This document shows, piece by piece, positions 19,974 through 28,597 of a DNA stretch of 64,000 bases. The stretch is from positions 310,001 to 374,000 of the forward strand of contig NZ_JAAIKR010000001.1 of assembly GCF_018221465.1 (NCBI RefSeq), read 5' to 3'. The notes beneath the pieces were generated by a model that did not search any database, was not told the origin of the DNA, and saw nothing but the letters and a program-made list of their open reading frames with translations. Numbering within the stretch: position 1 is the stretch's first letter; the number at the start of each line of letters is the position of its first letter. Both the position numbers and the translations under genes were made by a program. This stretch comes from Shewanella intestini (GTDB lineage Bacteria > Pseudomonadota > Gammaproteobacteria > Enterobacterales > Shewanellaceae).

Positions 19974-20327
19974 ATGAACAACATCATTAAAATGCTCAAC
20001 GATGAGCAAATGAAAACAGACGTACCTGAATTTGGTGCTGGTGATACAGTAGTAGTTAAGGTTCGTGTTACTGAAGGTAACAAAGAGCGTTTACAGGCTT
20101 TTGAAGGCGTTGTAATCGCAAAGCGTAACCGTGGTTTGCATTCAGCATTCACAGTACGCAAAATCTCTAATGGTGAAGGTGTTGAGCGTGCTTTCCAAAC
20201 GCACAGCCCACTAATCGCAAGCATCGAAGTGAAACGTCGCGGTCGCGTTCGTCGCGCTAAATTGTACTACTTGCGTGAACGTTCAGGTAAATCTGCACGT
20301 ATCCGTGAGAAATTGGCAACTAAGTAA
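19974..20327 (+). CDS. rplS: 50S ribosomal protein L19
   Basis: A 117-residue L19 protein ([53 protein letters not shown]). It lies at the 30S-50S interface. Last gene of the rpsP operon, followed by a strong terminator. Confidence 0.98.
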   Translation: MNNIIKMLNDEQMKTDVPEFGAGDTVVVKVRVTEGNKERLQAFEGVVIAKRNRGLHSAFTVRKISNGEGVERAFQTHSPLIASIEVKRRGRVRRAKLYYLRERSGKSARIREKLATK

Positions 20328-20366
20328 TAGTTTCCAAAAACAAATAAGATGCAGTGTTCGCACAAC

Positions 20367-20389
20367 AACCCGCCGTAAGGCGGGTTTTT
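20367..20389 (+). terminator. rho-independent terminator of the rpsP operon
   Basis: AACCCGCC / GGCGGGTT stem with a GTAA loop and a T run. Confidence 0.92.
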
Positions 20390-20460
20390 GTTTCTGGGAG
20401 AAAAGTTTTTAGATTTACACTTGCTTTCGTTTACCGCAAAAGGCATAGTTACACCAATAT

Positions 20461-20488
20461 TGTAATGGTGTAGCGTTACAGCGCTACA
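20461..20488. promoter_or_regulatory. nested inverted repeats upstream of aroF-tyrA
   Basis: TGTAGCG (20469-20475) and CGCTACA (20482-20488) are a perfect inverted repeat with a 6-base spacer, and TGTAA...TTACA (20461-20480) overlaps it. The half-sites resemble TyrR boxes, but the spacing does not match the TyrR consensus exactly. Placed about 110 bases before aroF, it is a candidate operator. Confidence 0.35.
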
Positions 20489-20593
20489 TTTTAAGCGTCA
20501 ATTAAATGATTGAGTGTAAGGTGAATTGTTGACTCATTCAGGTTTTTAAGTCTTCATTATTGTTGAAAAAATATTATTTTAGCCGAGGCAAAC

Positions 20594-21673
20594 ATGCAAC
20601 AAGATACTATTAACAATATTCATATTCGTGCTGAGCAAGTGCTGTCAACGCCAGCACAATTAAAACAAGAATTACCGTTAAGTGCCAAAGCGCAACAGTA
20701 CATTCTTGATGCACGCAAAACGGTAGCTGATATTGTTCACAAACGTGATAACCGCGTACTGGTCGTCACTGGCCCTTGCTCAATTCATAATATTGAAGAA
20801 GCAAAAGAATATGCACTTAAATTAAAAAAACTCCACGACGAATTAAAAGACGATTTATATATCCTCATGCGTGTTTATTTTGAAAAGCCACGTACGACAG
20901 TGGGTTGGAAAGGGTTGATTAACGATCCTGATATGGATGAATCATTTGATGTTGAAAAAGGGTTACGTTTAGCACGCCAATTGATGATTTGGCTCGCTGA
21001 ACTGGAACTTCCGGTAGCGACAGAAGCGCTTGATCCAATTAGTCCACAGTATATTTCTGAACTTGTTACATGGTCGGCAATTGGTGCCAGAACGACTGAG
21101 TCACAAACTCATCGTGAAATGGCATCGGGTTTATCAATGCCAGTAGGCTTTAAAAATGGTACCGACGGTAAGCTAGATGTGGCAATTAATGCGCTGAAGT
21201 CTGCGGCAAGTCGCCATCGTTTTATGGGGATTAATCAGCAAGGGCAAGTCAGTTTATTGCAAACGGCAGGTAACCCTCACGGTCATGTTATTTTGCGTGG
21301 CGGTAAAGCACCAAATTATGATAGCCAAAGTGTGCAAGCCTGTGAAAAGCAGATTCACGATGCAAAATTAAATGCACGTTTAGTGATTGATTGTAGCCAC
21401 GGTAACTCTTCAAAAGATCATACTCGTCAAAAAATAGTAAGTGAAGATGTATTCAATCAAATTGCAGTAGGTAATAAGTCAATTATTGGTATCATGTTAG
21501 AAAGTCACTTAAACGAAGGCAATCAAGGTACGGATGATCCAAATGGATTAAAGTATGGTGTGTCGGTTACCGATGCTTGTATTGACTGGGAAAGTACAGA
21601 ATCAATTTTACGTAAAGGTGCTAAGCAATTATCACCAATATTGCCAACACGCTTTACTGACCAACAGCTTTAA
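20594..21673 (+). CDS. aroF: 3-deoxy-7-phosphoheptulonate synthase (class I alpha)
   Basis: A 359-residue DAHP synthase that condenses phosphoenolpyruvate and erythrose 4-phosphate, the first step of the shikimate pathway. Signatures include [57 protein letters not shown] and DCSHGNSSK. Being followed after 20 bases by tyrA suggests the tyrosine-sensitive isozyme AroF, but feedback specificity cannot be read with certainty from sequence alone. Confidence 0.92.
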   Translation: MQQDTINNIHIRAEQVLSTPAQLKQELPLSAKAQQYILDARKTVADIVHKRDNRVLVVTGPCSIHNIEEAKEYALKLKKLHDELKDDLYILMRVYFEKPRTTVGWKGLINDPDMDESFDVEKGLRLARQLMIWLAELELPVATEALDPISPQYISELVTWSAIGARTTESQTHREMASGLSMPVGFKNGTDGKLDVAINALKSAASRHRFMGINQQGQVSLLQTAGNPHGHVILRGGKAPNYDSQSVQACEKQIHDAKLNARLVIDCSHGNSSKDHTRQKIVSEDVFNQIAVGNKSIIGIMLESHLNEGNQGTDDPNGLKYGVSVTDACIDWESTESILRKGAKQLSPILPTRFTDQQL

Positions 21674-21692
21674 ATGGTTTATGGGTACACAT

Positions 21693-22832
21693 ATGAATGA
21701 GAAAACCACTGGCGAACTTGAGAATTTGCGTGATTTAATTGACGGCGTTGATCAACAGCTTTTACATTTGTTTAGAAAACGCTTAGATCTTGTTGCTCAA
21801 GTGGGCGCGGTAAAGCATGCTGCGGGTGTACCAATTTATGCGCCGCAACGTGAGGCTGCAATGTTAGCCAAACGTCGCCAAGAAGCGGTAAATATGAATA
21901 TTTCTCCGCAGTTAATTGAAGACGTGTTACGTCGATTGATGCGTGAGTCATATTTGAATGAGAAAGATGTTGGATTTAAACAGGTTAAAACTGATTTAGG
22001 TGACATTGTTATCGTGGGCGGACAAGGCCAGTTAGGTCAGCTATTTACGCAAATGCTGACGTTGTCTGGTTATCAAGTCAAGATTGTCGATAAAGATGAC
22101 TGGCAAATCGCACCATCATTATTTAAAAATGCCGGCATGGTGTTAGTGACAATCCCGATTAATGTCACTTGTGAGGTTATTCGTACTCAGCTCAATCAAT
22201 TACCGCAAACGTGTATTTTGGCGGATTTGACTTCCATTAAGGAAAAACCGCTTTTAGCCATGCTTGAGGCTCATAAAGGCCCTGTGGTTGGTCTGCATCC
22301 TATGTTTGGCCCTGATGTTGGTAGTTTAGCTAAACAGGTTGTGGTGGTTTGTCATGGGCGTGATAGCCACCGCTATGAATGGTTGTTAGAGCAAATTAAA
22401 ATTTGGGGTGCTCGTATTGTTGAAGCTAAAGCGCAAAAACATGATAATGCCATGCAACTGGTGCAAGCCATGCGTCATTTCTCAACCTTTGTATACGGGC
22501 TAAATTTATGCAAAGAACAAGCTGATTTAGATAATCTATTACAATTTAGCTCGCCAATATATCGTTTAGAGTTAGCGATGGTTGGGCGACTATTTGCCCA
22601 AGACCCTAATTTATATGCTGATATTATTTTTGCTCAAGAGGGGAGCCTTAACGCAATAAGTGATTATATTGATAATTATCAATCAGCGTTAAGCTTACTA
22701 AAAGCGGGTGACCGTCAAGCCTTTATTGAACAGTTTAGCCAAGTATCAGAATGGTTTGGTGATTTTGCACCACAATTTCAAAGTGAAAGTCGAGCAATGT
22801 TGCAATCAGTAAACGATATGAAGCACGATTGA
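21693..22832 (+). CDS. tyrA: bifunctional chorismate mutase / prephenate dehydrogenase
   Basis: A T-protein of about 379 residues for tyrosine synthesis. The N-terminal AroQ chorismate mutase (about residues 1-90: [27 protein letters not shown]) is followed by an NAD-binding prephenate dehydrogenase domain ([30 protein letters not shown]). The frame extends back to 21555 inside aroF; ATG 21693 or 21681 are the realistic starts. C-terminal blocks [19 protein letters not shown] and WFGDFA are as in the enterobacterial enzyme. Operon with aroF. Confidence 0.95.
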   Translation: MNEKTTGELENLRDLIDGVDQQLLHLFRKRLDLVAQVGAVKHAAGVPIYAPQREAAMLAKRRQEAVNMNISPQLIEDVLRRLMRESYLNEKDVGFKQVKTDLGDIVIVGGQGQLGQLFTQMLTLSGYQVKIVDKDDWQIAPSLFKNAGMVLVTIPINVTCEVIRTQLNQLPQTCILADLTSIKEKPLLAMLEAHKGPVVGLHPMFGPDVGSLAKQVVVVCHGRDSHRYEWLLEQIKIWGARIVEAKAQKHDNAMQLVQAMRHFSTFVYGLNLCKEQADLDNLLQFSSPIYRLELAMVGRLFAQDPNLYADIIFAQEGSLNAISDYIDNYQSALSLLKAGDRQAFIEQFSQVSEWFGDFAPQFQSESRAMLQSVNDMKHD

Positions 22833-23024
22833 TTTTCACTGTAATTGGCGTTGCTAAATGATGTTTTTGCGATTATGTTTAGGTGAGCGGGCAAGGCATA
22901 CAGTGATGTTATGCTCCCTCATTTTACCGTTTTATGTCAAATAAACGGATTAAGTAAATAGACTGTGAAAGCTATTTGCAACTTTGACATAAAAGAGGCC
23001 ACTTACGTTAATGGAGCACCTCTT

Positions 23025-23369
23025 ATGTCAATTGTTACCCCACCTCTGGATAGTCATTCTCAAGTTCAAGATAAGTCTTTAGGGCATTTGCTATATGGCT
23101 TAATGAGTGCATTTCCATTATTTTTTATTCCGGTATTGATGAGCTTATGGCTCAATATTATTCAGCGTAATATCCCAAATGATTCATTATTGTTTAATCA
23201 CTTACGTTGGCAGAAAGTGAGTATAATTGGTTTAGCTAGTGCTTTTTTAGTTGGTTATTTATCGACAGGATTTTGGTTTAGTGTGCCTTGTTATTTATTG
23301 GGAATGGTGTGGTTTAGTTATCGGATTTTTAAGGGGTGGTTGAGTTTACATGATGGCTTTAAAGTATGA
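23025..23369 (+). CDS. small membrane protein of unknown family
   Basis: A 114-residue protein with three hydrophobic segments (about residues 25-45, 68-85, 87-105: LFFIPVLMSLWLNII, VSIIGLASAFLVGYL, FWFSVPCYLLGMVWFSY). I do not recognise a family. The frame opens at GTG 22965, but ATG 23025 has GGAG 8 bases in front. It lies alone between tyrA and the pheA terminator. Confidence 0.65.
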   Translation: MSIVTPPLDSHSQVQDKSLGHLLYGLMSAFPLFFIPVLMSLWLNIIQRNIPNDSLLFNHLRWQKVSIIGLASAFLVGYLSTGFWFSVPCYLLGMVWFSYRIFKGWLSLHDGFKV

Positions 23370-23499
23370 ACACCTGTTTTGTTGATGCTTTTTATGGATG
23401 ACTTTCAATGTTTACCATAAAAGCGCGACACTTGCGTTAACGGCGCTGTGATTGGATTTGTAGACAAAATTGTTGTGTGTTGATGGTAAGTTAATAATA

Positions 23500-23528
23500 A
23501 AAACCGAGGATAATTGCCTCGGTTTTTT
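23500..23528. terminator. bidirectional terminator at the 3' end of pheA
   Basis: AAAACCGAGG / CCTCGGTTTT stem, 7-base loop, with A and T runs on both sides. It serves pheA on the minus strand and the small membrane protein on the plus strand. Confidence 0.88.
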
Positions 23529-23545
23529 CATTTTTATATAGATTA

Positions 23546-25507
23546 TTATTGAAACAGCACCCTTTGCAATATATCGGTTTGAGTTTCTTCTTGAGTATCA
23601 ATAATTATCCCACTAAGAGCGAGCTGCTTAATCACTATTGCTTGCTGTGGCAGTGAAGTCTCGGTTGCTGTTCGAGTTAAGTTAACGATAACAGGTAAAT
23701 GACAACGCTGCTTTACATCAATTAACCCAGCGATGTCTAATGATAATTGTTGACCTTCATTTAAACTTTTAATACCCGCATCGATAAGTCCAACTTGCTG
23801 ATTGCCCGTGCTAAGGATAGTTTCAGCGGCTGCCATCCATTGCTCCGTGGTAGCATTGACATGCCGTTCAATTAAAACAGGCAGGCTTAAACCGCCAGCT
23901 TGATGCAATAAATTATCGTCAAACATCGCGCTGCCATTGATAATCAACCCATCGGCAAGCTTTGCTGCGATATTAAGCTCGATTATATGCTCTACGGTTA
24001 AGCAACTTCCGAGTCCTGCTGCATTGATTGCTTTAACAGCCTCTTTCACTAATTGCTCGTTGATGAGTAAATTGCTATTAGTGAGTACCAATGCTTCAAA
24101 TCCAGATTCTTTGGCATGTTTAGCAATGGCCGCAATCTCTGTCACTGAATCAGTTAATGCGACTTGTTTAATAGCATTAAATGCTTGCCCACCCATGGTC
24201 ATATTGTGTAGGTGCATGATTGAGTTTTGTGCTTTAAATTCACGGCGGTGCTTTGCGTGTTGGCTTGACTGTGATGGCGTTTGAGTCACTAGGCTTGGGC
24301 TATCAACTGCTTTTGAGCTGTCTGGTTCAATGAATAATTGAGATTGCGATAACTGCGTCGGCTTCACTGTTTCACAAGGGTAGCAACCAAGCACCTTAAT
24401 AAAACGAGTCTGCTTTTCTAACTCATTAATGGCTTTTTGAACATTTTCATTAGCGAGATTGCCGTCAATATCTAAATAGAACATTTCTTCCCAAGGTGTG
24501 CCAGCAATAGGGCGTGACTCCAGTTTTGACATATTCACATTATGGGTTTTTAGTACTAACAATGCCTCAACTAAGGCGCCAGGTTTGTGCCCCGTTGCCA
24601 TGATTAATGTCGTTTTTGCGGGTAACTGTGACGGCACTTCAACAGCTTTACGGGCGACCACAATAAAACGACTTTGATTAATCTTTTGATTAGCTAAGTC
24701 ATTATCAATCGCGGTGAGGTTATACAGTGCGCCGCCTTCAGCACTTCCAATTGCCGCGACGGCTTGGCTCTTGCTGTTTAGCACTTTATCCATGGCTTCG
24801 GCACTGCTTGAGCAATACTCAAGTTTAATATCAGAGTGCTGGCTTAGGTAACGGCTGCATTGACTGATGGGCTGCGGGTGAGCATAAATTTTGGTTATTT
24901 TATTAATGTCACTTCCTGCAGCAGCAAGTAAGCAATGCCCCACTTCGATAGTGGTTTCGCCCACAATAGATAGCGAGGTATGTTGTAATACATCGTAGAC
25001 TTCATTGATTGAACCAGAAGAGGTGTTTTCTATTGGTAAAAAACCATAATCAGCATGACCAGACTCAACGGCGTGAATAATGTCATTAAAACTTTGGCAA
25101 CCAAAGTCGACCATTTCGACTTGGCGGCGGTCACAATAACGGTTGGCTGCTAGATAAGAATAAGACCCTCTTGCGCCCAGATATGCTACTGAGTATTGCG
25201 CTTGCTGGGTATGTATATTGGCTTTGGTTTGTAAATACGCTTGCTGATTGAGTACTGAGTCTTCAATGATGCTTTGGTAGAGCGAAATAACATAATGCGC
25301 ATCAAGCCCTTGTTCACGTCCTTGCTGTACTAATCGTTCTAATAGTTCTTTTTCTCTTTGGGTGTCTCTTATTGGTCTAATATCGACTTCTTTACTGCGA
25401 GCGACATCTAAGCTTAATGCTCGTCTTTTGGCAAGTAAGCCTAATAGTTCTTTATCTAAATGGGTGATCTGTTGTCTTGTGTGGTCTAACGTTGGCGGTT
25501 TTTGCAT
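23546..25507 (-). CDS. pheA: PheA: chorismate mutase / prephenate dehydratase with a degenerate DAHP-synthase-like C-terminal extension
   Basis: A 653-residue P-protein, far longer than the usual 385 or so. Residues 1-90 are the AroQ chorismate mutase, about 105-285 the prephenate dehydratase (YLGARGSYSYLAA, FLPIENTSSGSINEVYD, with SRF where TRF is usual), about 298-378 the ACT domain with GALV and ESRP, the phenylalanine-binding motifs. After a Ser/Gln-rich linker (380-430), residues 435-653 resemble the barrel of type I-beta DAHP synthase (NATTEQWMAAAETILSTGN, CHLPVIVNLTRTAT), but the catalytic residues are lost. Synthesises phenylpyruvate; feedback-inhibited by phenylalanine and controlled by the attenuator upstream. 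The role of the extension is unknown and may be regulatory. Confidence 0.95.
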   Translation of the reverse strand: MQKPPTLDHTRQQITHLDKELLGLLAKRRALSLDVARSKEVDIRPIRDTQREKELLERLVQQGREQGLDAHYVISLYQSIIEDSVLNQQAYLQTKANIHTQQAQYSVAYLGARGSYSYLAANRYCDRRQVEMVDFGCQSFNDIIHAVESGHADYGFLPIENTSSGSINEVYDVLQHTSLSIVGETTIEVGHCLLAAAGSDINKITKIYAHPQPISQCSRYLSQHSDIKLEYCSSSAEAMDKVLNSKSQAVAAIGSAEGGALYNLTAIDNDLANQKINQSRFIVVARKAVEVPSQLPAKTTLIMATGHKPGALVEALLVLKTHNVNMSKLESRPIAGTPWEEMFYLDIDGNLANENVQKAINELEKQTRFIKVLGCYPCETVKPTQLSQSQLFIEPDSSKAVDSPSLVTQTPSQSSQHAKHRREFKAQNSIMHLHNMTMGGQAFNAIKQVALTDSVTEIAAIAKHAKESGFEALVLTNSNLLINEQLVKEAVKAINAAGLGSCLTVEHIIELNIAAKLADGLIINGSAMFDDNLLHQAGGLSLPVLIERHVNATTEQWMAAAETILSTGNQQVGLIDAGIKSLNEGQQLSLDIAGLIDVKQRCHLPVIVNLTRTATETSLPQQAIVIKQLALSGIIIDTQEETQTDILQRVLFQ

Positions 25508-25570
25508 AACTTAACCTAAATTATTTATGTCGCATATTGATGCTGACTTCAAAGTTTGTTTGAGTGAAAA

Positions 25571-25597
25571 CAAAAAAGCCCCCCAAGTGGGAGGCTA
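25571..25597 (-). terminator. pheA attenuator terminator
   Basis: On the minus strand AGCCTCCC / GGGGGGCT forms an 8-bp stem (one G-T pair) with an ACTT loop and is followed by TTTTTTG. It lies 21 bases after the leader peptide stop and about 65 bases before the pheA ATG, the position of an attenuator. Confidence 0.85.
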
Positions 25598-25617
25598 TTG
25601 AATTTTCATTTTCGTTT

Positions 25618-25692
25618 TTACACAGAAAATCCGCTCCCGAGATCAGAATGAATAAAAAAGAAAATAAAAAACATCGGTATATTGAGTTTCAT
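25618..25692 (-). CDS. pheL: phe operon leader peptide
   Basis: A 24-codon ORF on the minus strand that begins MKLNIPMFFIFFF and later has one more Phe; six Phe codons, five of them within six codons. This is the arrangement of PheL (which has runs FFF and FFF in Escherichia coli), where ribosome stalling at Phe codons prevents formation of the terminator just downstream. A GAGGG lies 2-3 bases before the ATG. Too short for ordinary gene finders. Its position between raiA and pheA is also that of pheL in enterobacteria. Confidence 0.88.
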   Translation of the reverse strand: MKLNIPMFFIFFFIHSDLGSGFSV

Positions 25693-25818
25693 ATCCCTCA
25701 AACTAAAGCGGTGGTTAGCTGGTGTCAATCTAAAATTATTCATATTAAATGGTGACAACAAAACCGGTAAACAAAAGCGCACCTACAGGTGCGCATGTTG
25801 ATGATTATTTTTGCAGTA

Positions 25819-26172
25819 TTAAGCCGCAGTATCTTCTTTGTAATCGTATTCGAATTCAGATGCTGGTTCAGTTACCATTGCGGTATTACGCTGTGCGTGT
25901 GGCTTATGGGTTAAGCGATTGAGTTGTTTTTCGAGCTTTTGCCCCATTGCTGTGATAGCAGCATAAAGGTTATCACTTTTGGCTTGGGCAAATAACTCGC
26001 CGCTTGGTAAGCCAACAGATGCTTCTATTTTAAACTGTTGCTTTTCTTGAGTGATAATAACGTGAGGGTTAATAAGTTGTACGTCATAACGGCTAAGTTT
26101 TGAAAGGCGGCCTTCAATACGTTCACGGATTGGTGCAGTGACTTCAAGTTGCTTGCTAGTAATTTTCAGCAT
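25819..26172 (-). CDS. raiA: ribosome-associated inhibitor RaiA (YfiA/HPF family)
   Basis: A 117-residue short-form hibernation factor: MLKITSKQLEVTAPIRERIEGRLSKL, NPHVIITQEKQQFKIEASVGLPSGELFAQAKSDNLYAAI, and an acidic C-terminal tail (EFEYDYKEDTAA) after the core. RaiA binds the 30S A/P region in stationary phase or cold shock and blocks translation; the long tail is what separates RaiA from Hpf. Adjacent to pheL-pheA as in Escherichia coli. A perfect CRP-type palindrome lies about 65 bases upstream. Confidence 0.93.
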   Translation of the reverse strand: MLKITSKQLEVTAPIRERIEGRLSKLSRYDVQLINPHVIITQEKQQFKIEASVGLPSGELFAQAKSDNLYAAITAMGQKLEKQLNRLTHKPHAQRNTAMVTEPASEFEYDYKEDTAA

Positions 26173-26781
26173 ATTTCGAACCTTCTGTTGTTTGCTTAAC
26201 TCCAGACTACCAATATTTATCGTGTTTTATGTGATTTTTATCACAAAATACGGGAGAAAAAAACGTGTTTGAGTAAAAAATATTCAGTTAAACAAATATG
26301 TAAAATTATTGCTTAAAAGTACTTGTACTGTATGTTTTTTGCCGTCATATTGGAATGGATAACAGGGATGGAAATCGTTGATACGGTGATTGGTTTTAAC
26401 ATTTACACCGAGTGCCGCATCACAATGCTTTATTTAATTTGGCCGATAAACATTTGTGATAACTGCCAACCTTGATAAGTAGATGCCGCTATACTTAAAT
26501 GCACCATTTATTACTGAAATTGTGCGTTATTTCTCCATAACTTACCCGCTTTTTGTTTTATCACTGTTGAAATTTTATATGATGACTTATGCCACTCATT
26601 AAAAATACACATTATATGTAATGAGAACCTCAAGGCTTAACAGTAAGTATGACATTCCCTCCCTGTCTAAAAAGCAAGAATATTGAGGTTGGCGCTGCGC
26701 CTAATATTTAATTCACGCAGCATTGTTACCATGATACTTTTTATTGATTCACTTCACTTTTATGTCTAAAAAGAGAACATT
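26173..26781. other. 609-base divergent intergenic region raiA / cytochrome b561 gene
   Basis: The raiA side carries the CRP-type site at 26230-26245. In the rest I see no ORF with a ribosome-binding site, no convincing hairpin terminator and no repeat; it probably holds the two divergent promoters. Confidence 0.5.
26230..26245. promoter_or_regulatory. CRP-type operator upstream of raiA
   Basis: TGTGA, six bases, TCACA: a perfect match to both CRP half-sites with the right spacing, centred about 65 bases before the raiA ATG. raiA expression in stationary phase is plausibly cAMP-CRP dependent. Confidence 0.7.
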
Positions 26782-27444
26782 ATGACCGTAAAAATTACCG
26801 TGAAAATATGGGATATCCCAATAAGAGTATTTCATTGGTCTTTAGTTGGCTTGCTAGGGGGGCTATGGTGGAGCGCGGATGCTGGGGAAATGGAGTTGCA
26901 TCAGATCTTTGCATATTGTTTGTTGGTATTGCTTGTTGTCAGGATAATTTGGGGATTTGTAGGCAGCGACACCGCAAGGTTTAGTGACTTTGTTCGTTCA
27001 CCTAAGGCGGCTATCAATTATTTAAGAGGCTCATTAACACCAAATACCTTAGGGCATAATCCTGCAGGTGGTTATATGGTCGTGATGATGTTGCTGGTGT
27101 TATTAGTGCAGTTAGTAACCGGCTTATTTGCCACCGATGACATTATGACCGAAGGGCCGTTATATTATTTAGCCTCTAGTGAACAAAGCCGTTGGCTTAA
27201 TTGGTTACATAAGACTAATTTCACTTTATTGCAGGTGTTAGTGGTTTGCCATATTTTGGCGGTAGTGGTACATCAACTAAAAGGTGAGCGTTTAATACAA
27301 GCTATGTTTAGTGGAAATAAACCGCAAAACGAAAAGCTTAAAACACCCGAAATGAAGCCTTCTTGGTGGGCAGCGGGGTTATTTTTAGGATTAAGTGTCA
27401 TTATTGGTTATTACCTTATCTGGCCTATTTATCAGTATTTATAA
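26782..27444 (+). CDS. cytochrome b561-family membrane protein
   Basis: A 220-residue integral membrane protein of the cytochrome b561 / Ni,Fe-hydrogenase b-subunit superfamily. WDIPIRVFHWSLVGLLGGLWWSA, VVRIIWGFVGSDTARFSDFV, HNPAGGYMVVMMLLVLLVQLVTG and LHKTNFTLLQVLVVCHILAVVVHQLKGERL supply four membrane segments with His residues placed for two b hemes. Such proteins pass electrons between the quinone pool and c-type cytochromes. It is convergent with a cytochrome c' gene; a functional link is plausible but not shown. Confidence 0.9.
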   Translation: MTVKITVKIWDIPIRVFHWSLVGLLGGLWWSADAGEMELHQIFAYCLLVLLVVRIIWGFVGSDTARFSDFVRSPKAAINYLRGSLTPNTLGHNPAGGYMVVMMLLVLLVQLVTGLFATDDIMTEGPLYYLASSEQSRWLNWLHKTNFTLLQVLVVCHILAVVVHQLKGERLIQAMFSGNKPQNEKLKTPEMKPSWWAAGLFLGLSVIIGYYLIWPIYQYL

Positions 27445-27455
27445 ATTGCCATAAT

Positions 27456-27484
27456 AAAAAGTCCGCATACAGCGGACTTTTTGT
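27456..27484. terminator. bidirectional terminator between cytochrome b561 and cytochrome c' genes
   Basis: AAAAAGTCCGC / GCGGACTTTTT perfect 11-bp stem with a 5-base loop, 12 bases after the b561 stop. Confidence 0.9.
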
Positions 27485-27531
27485 TGCGATGCCTTTTATT
27501 CAACTGGCGTCACGACTTTCGGTTAGTGAGA

Positions 27532-27978
27532 TTAATCTTTTTTATAGTTGTCGTGACAACCTTTACAGCTTTTCCCTACTTGTCCGAATGCTTGTTTTAT
27601 TGCTTTTTTATCACCTGATGAAGCCACTTGAGCCAGTTTATTTGCATTGTCTTGGAACGACTGCATACGCTCATCAAAATCTGCCTTATTGGTCCAGACT
27701 TTTGCTAGTGCTTCTGTCTTGCCCGTTGATGTACCTTCAATAAATCCTTCATGAGGTATTTGAGCTAATGCAGCAACATTTGCTGCGCGTTGGTTGAAAA
27801 CGCTTTGTTCAAATGGCTTTTTACCTTTTAACATTGCGCCCATATCGCCAAAGTTATAGGCGATTAAACTAAATGCTGACTGGCGATATTCAATTGCGTC
27901 AGCTGGCTTTTTAAAGTGTTGTGCCGCGGCACTTGGAATGATCATCGCTACGCTTAGGGCAAGAATTATTTTTTTCAT
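27532..27978 (-). CDS. cytochrome c'
   Basis: A 148-residue periplasmic cytochrome. A signal peptide (MKKIILALSVAMIIPSAAAQ) is followed by the four-helix cytochrome c' domain with the heme motif CKGCH near the C-terminus (GKSCKGCHDNYKKD) and the N-terminal ...YRQSAFSLIAYNFGDMGAMLKG, where M may face the distal heme side. Cytochromes c' bind NO and may protect against nitrosative stress. Single gene, convergent with the b561 gene. Confidence 0.92.
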   Translation of the reverse strand: MKKIILALSVAMIIPSAAAQHFKKPADAIEYRQSAFSLIAYNFGDMGAMLKGKKPFEQSVFNQRAANVAALAQIPHEGFIEGTSTGKTEALAKVWTNKADFDERMQSFQDNANKLAQVASSGDKKAIKQAFGQVGKSCKGCHDNYKKD

Positions 27979-28233
27979 TTTTCTATCTCGTCAATACTGA
28001 CTAGCAGTATGGATACACGGCTAGTAGGTGAATGTAGTAAAATATACCCGCACCAAGGGTGAGGTTGTTCACATTCTACATAAAAAAAGCGACATGTGTG
28101 CAATAGTTTGTTTCAAAATTTTAACGAAGTTATTAAGTCAATTCTTATACTTACTTTCATAGCATATTCAAAATTTACCTTAGCTTTGTTACACTTCGTA
28201 CTGTTACGTCATTGCAGTTAATAGAAGGGGCTT

Positions 28234-28512
28234 ATGCGCGCAGATTGGAGCTTGGTTGTAGAGAAAGTGTTATCTCACTCAAATGACGCTGATTTAGCAG
28301 TATTGTTTCAACTGCTAATGACTGAAGAAGAGCGCAGTGCGATTTCAGGACGACTAAAAGTGTTTCAAACTTTACTTGATGGTCAGTTAAGTCAAAGGCA
28401 AATTGCTGCAGAATATCAAGTGAGTATTGCAACCATTACACGTTGTTCAAATTACTTGAAGAATATGACTGATGAACAAAGGCAAAAAGTCAAAATGCTC
28501 ATATTGTCATAA
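28234..28512 (+). CDS. trpR: Trp operon repressor
   Basis: A 92-residue TrpR: LFQLLMTEEERSAISGRLKVFQTLLDGQLSQRQIAAEYQVSIATITRCSNYLK contains the helix-turn-helix and the tryptophan-binding residues. It represses trp and sometimes aro genes when tryptophan is abundant. It is a little shorter than the enterobacterial protein (107) at the N-terminus. The ATG has GAAGGGG upstream. Its target genes other than itself are not in view, but it lies near aroF-tyrA and pheA. Confidence 0.93.
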   Translation: MRADWSLVVEKVLSHSNDADLAVLFQLLMTEEERSAISGRLKVFQTLLDGQLSQRQIAAEYQVSIATITRCSNYLKNMTDEQRQKVKMLILS

Positions 28513-28528
28513 ATCGTTATGTGTTTTT

Positions 28529-28571
28529 CGGGCATAAAAAACGTCGCAATTAGCGACGCTTTTTATGCCCG
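28529..28571. terminator. long bidirectional terminator hairpin after trpR
   Basis: A 19-bp stem with one mismatch and a 5-base loop (CGGGCATAAAAA... / ...TTTTTATGCCCG, with core CGTCGC / GCGACG). It separates trpR from a convergent gene and has T runs inside the stem on both strands. Confidence 0.85.
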
Positions 28572-28597
28572 ATTGATATAGGCTAGATTGTGTCTGG

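Noticed and set aside
25564-25755. Plus-strand 63-codon ORF opposite the pheA leader
   Set aside because: It is the antisense of the Phe leader and attenuator; the minus-strand reading explains the region completely.
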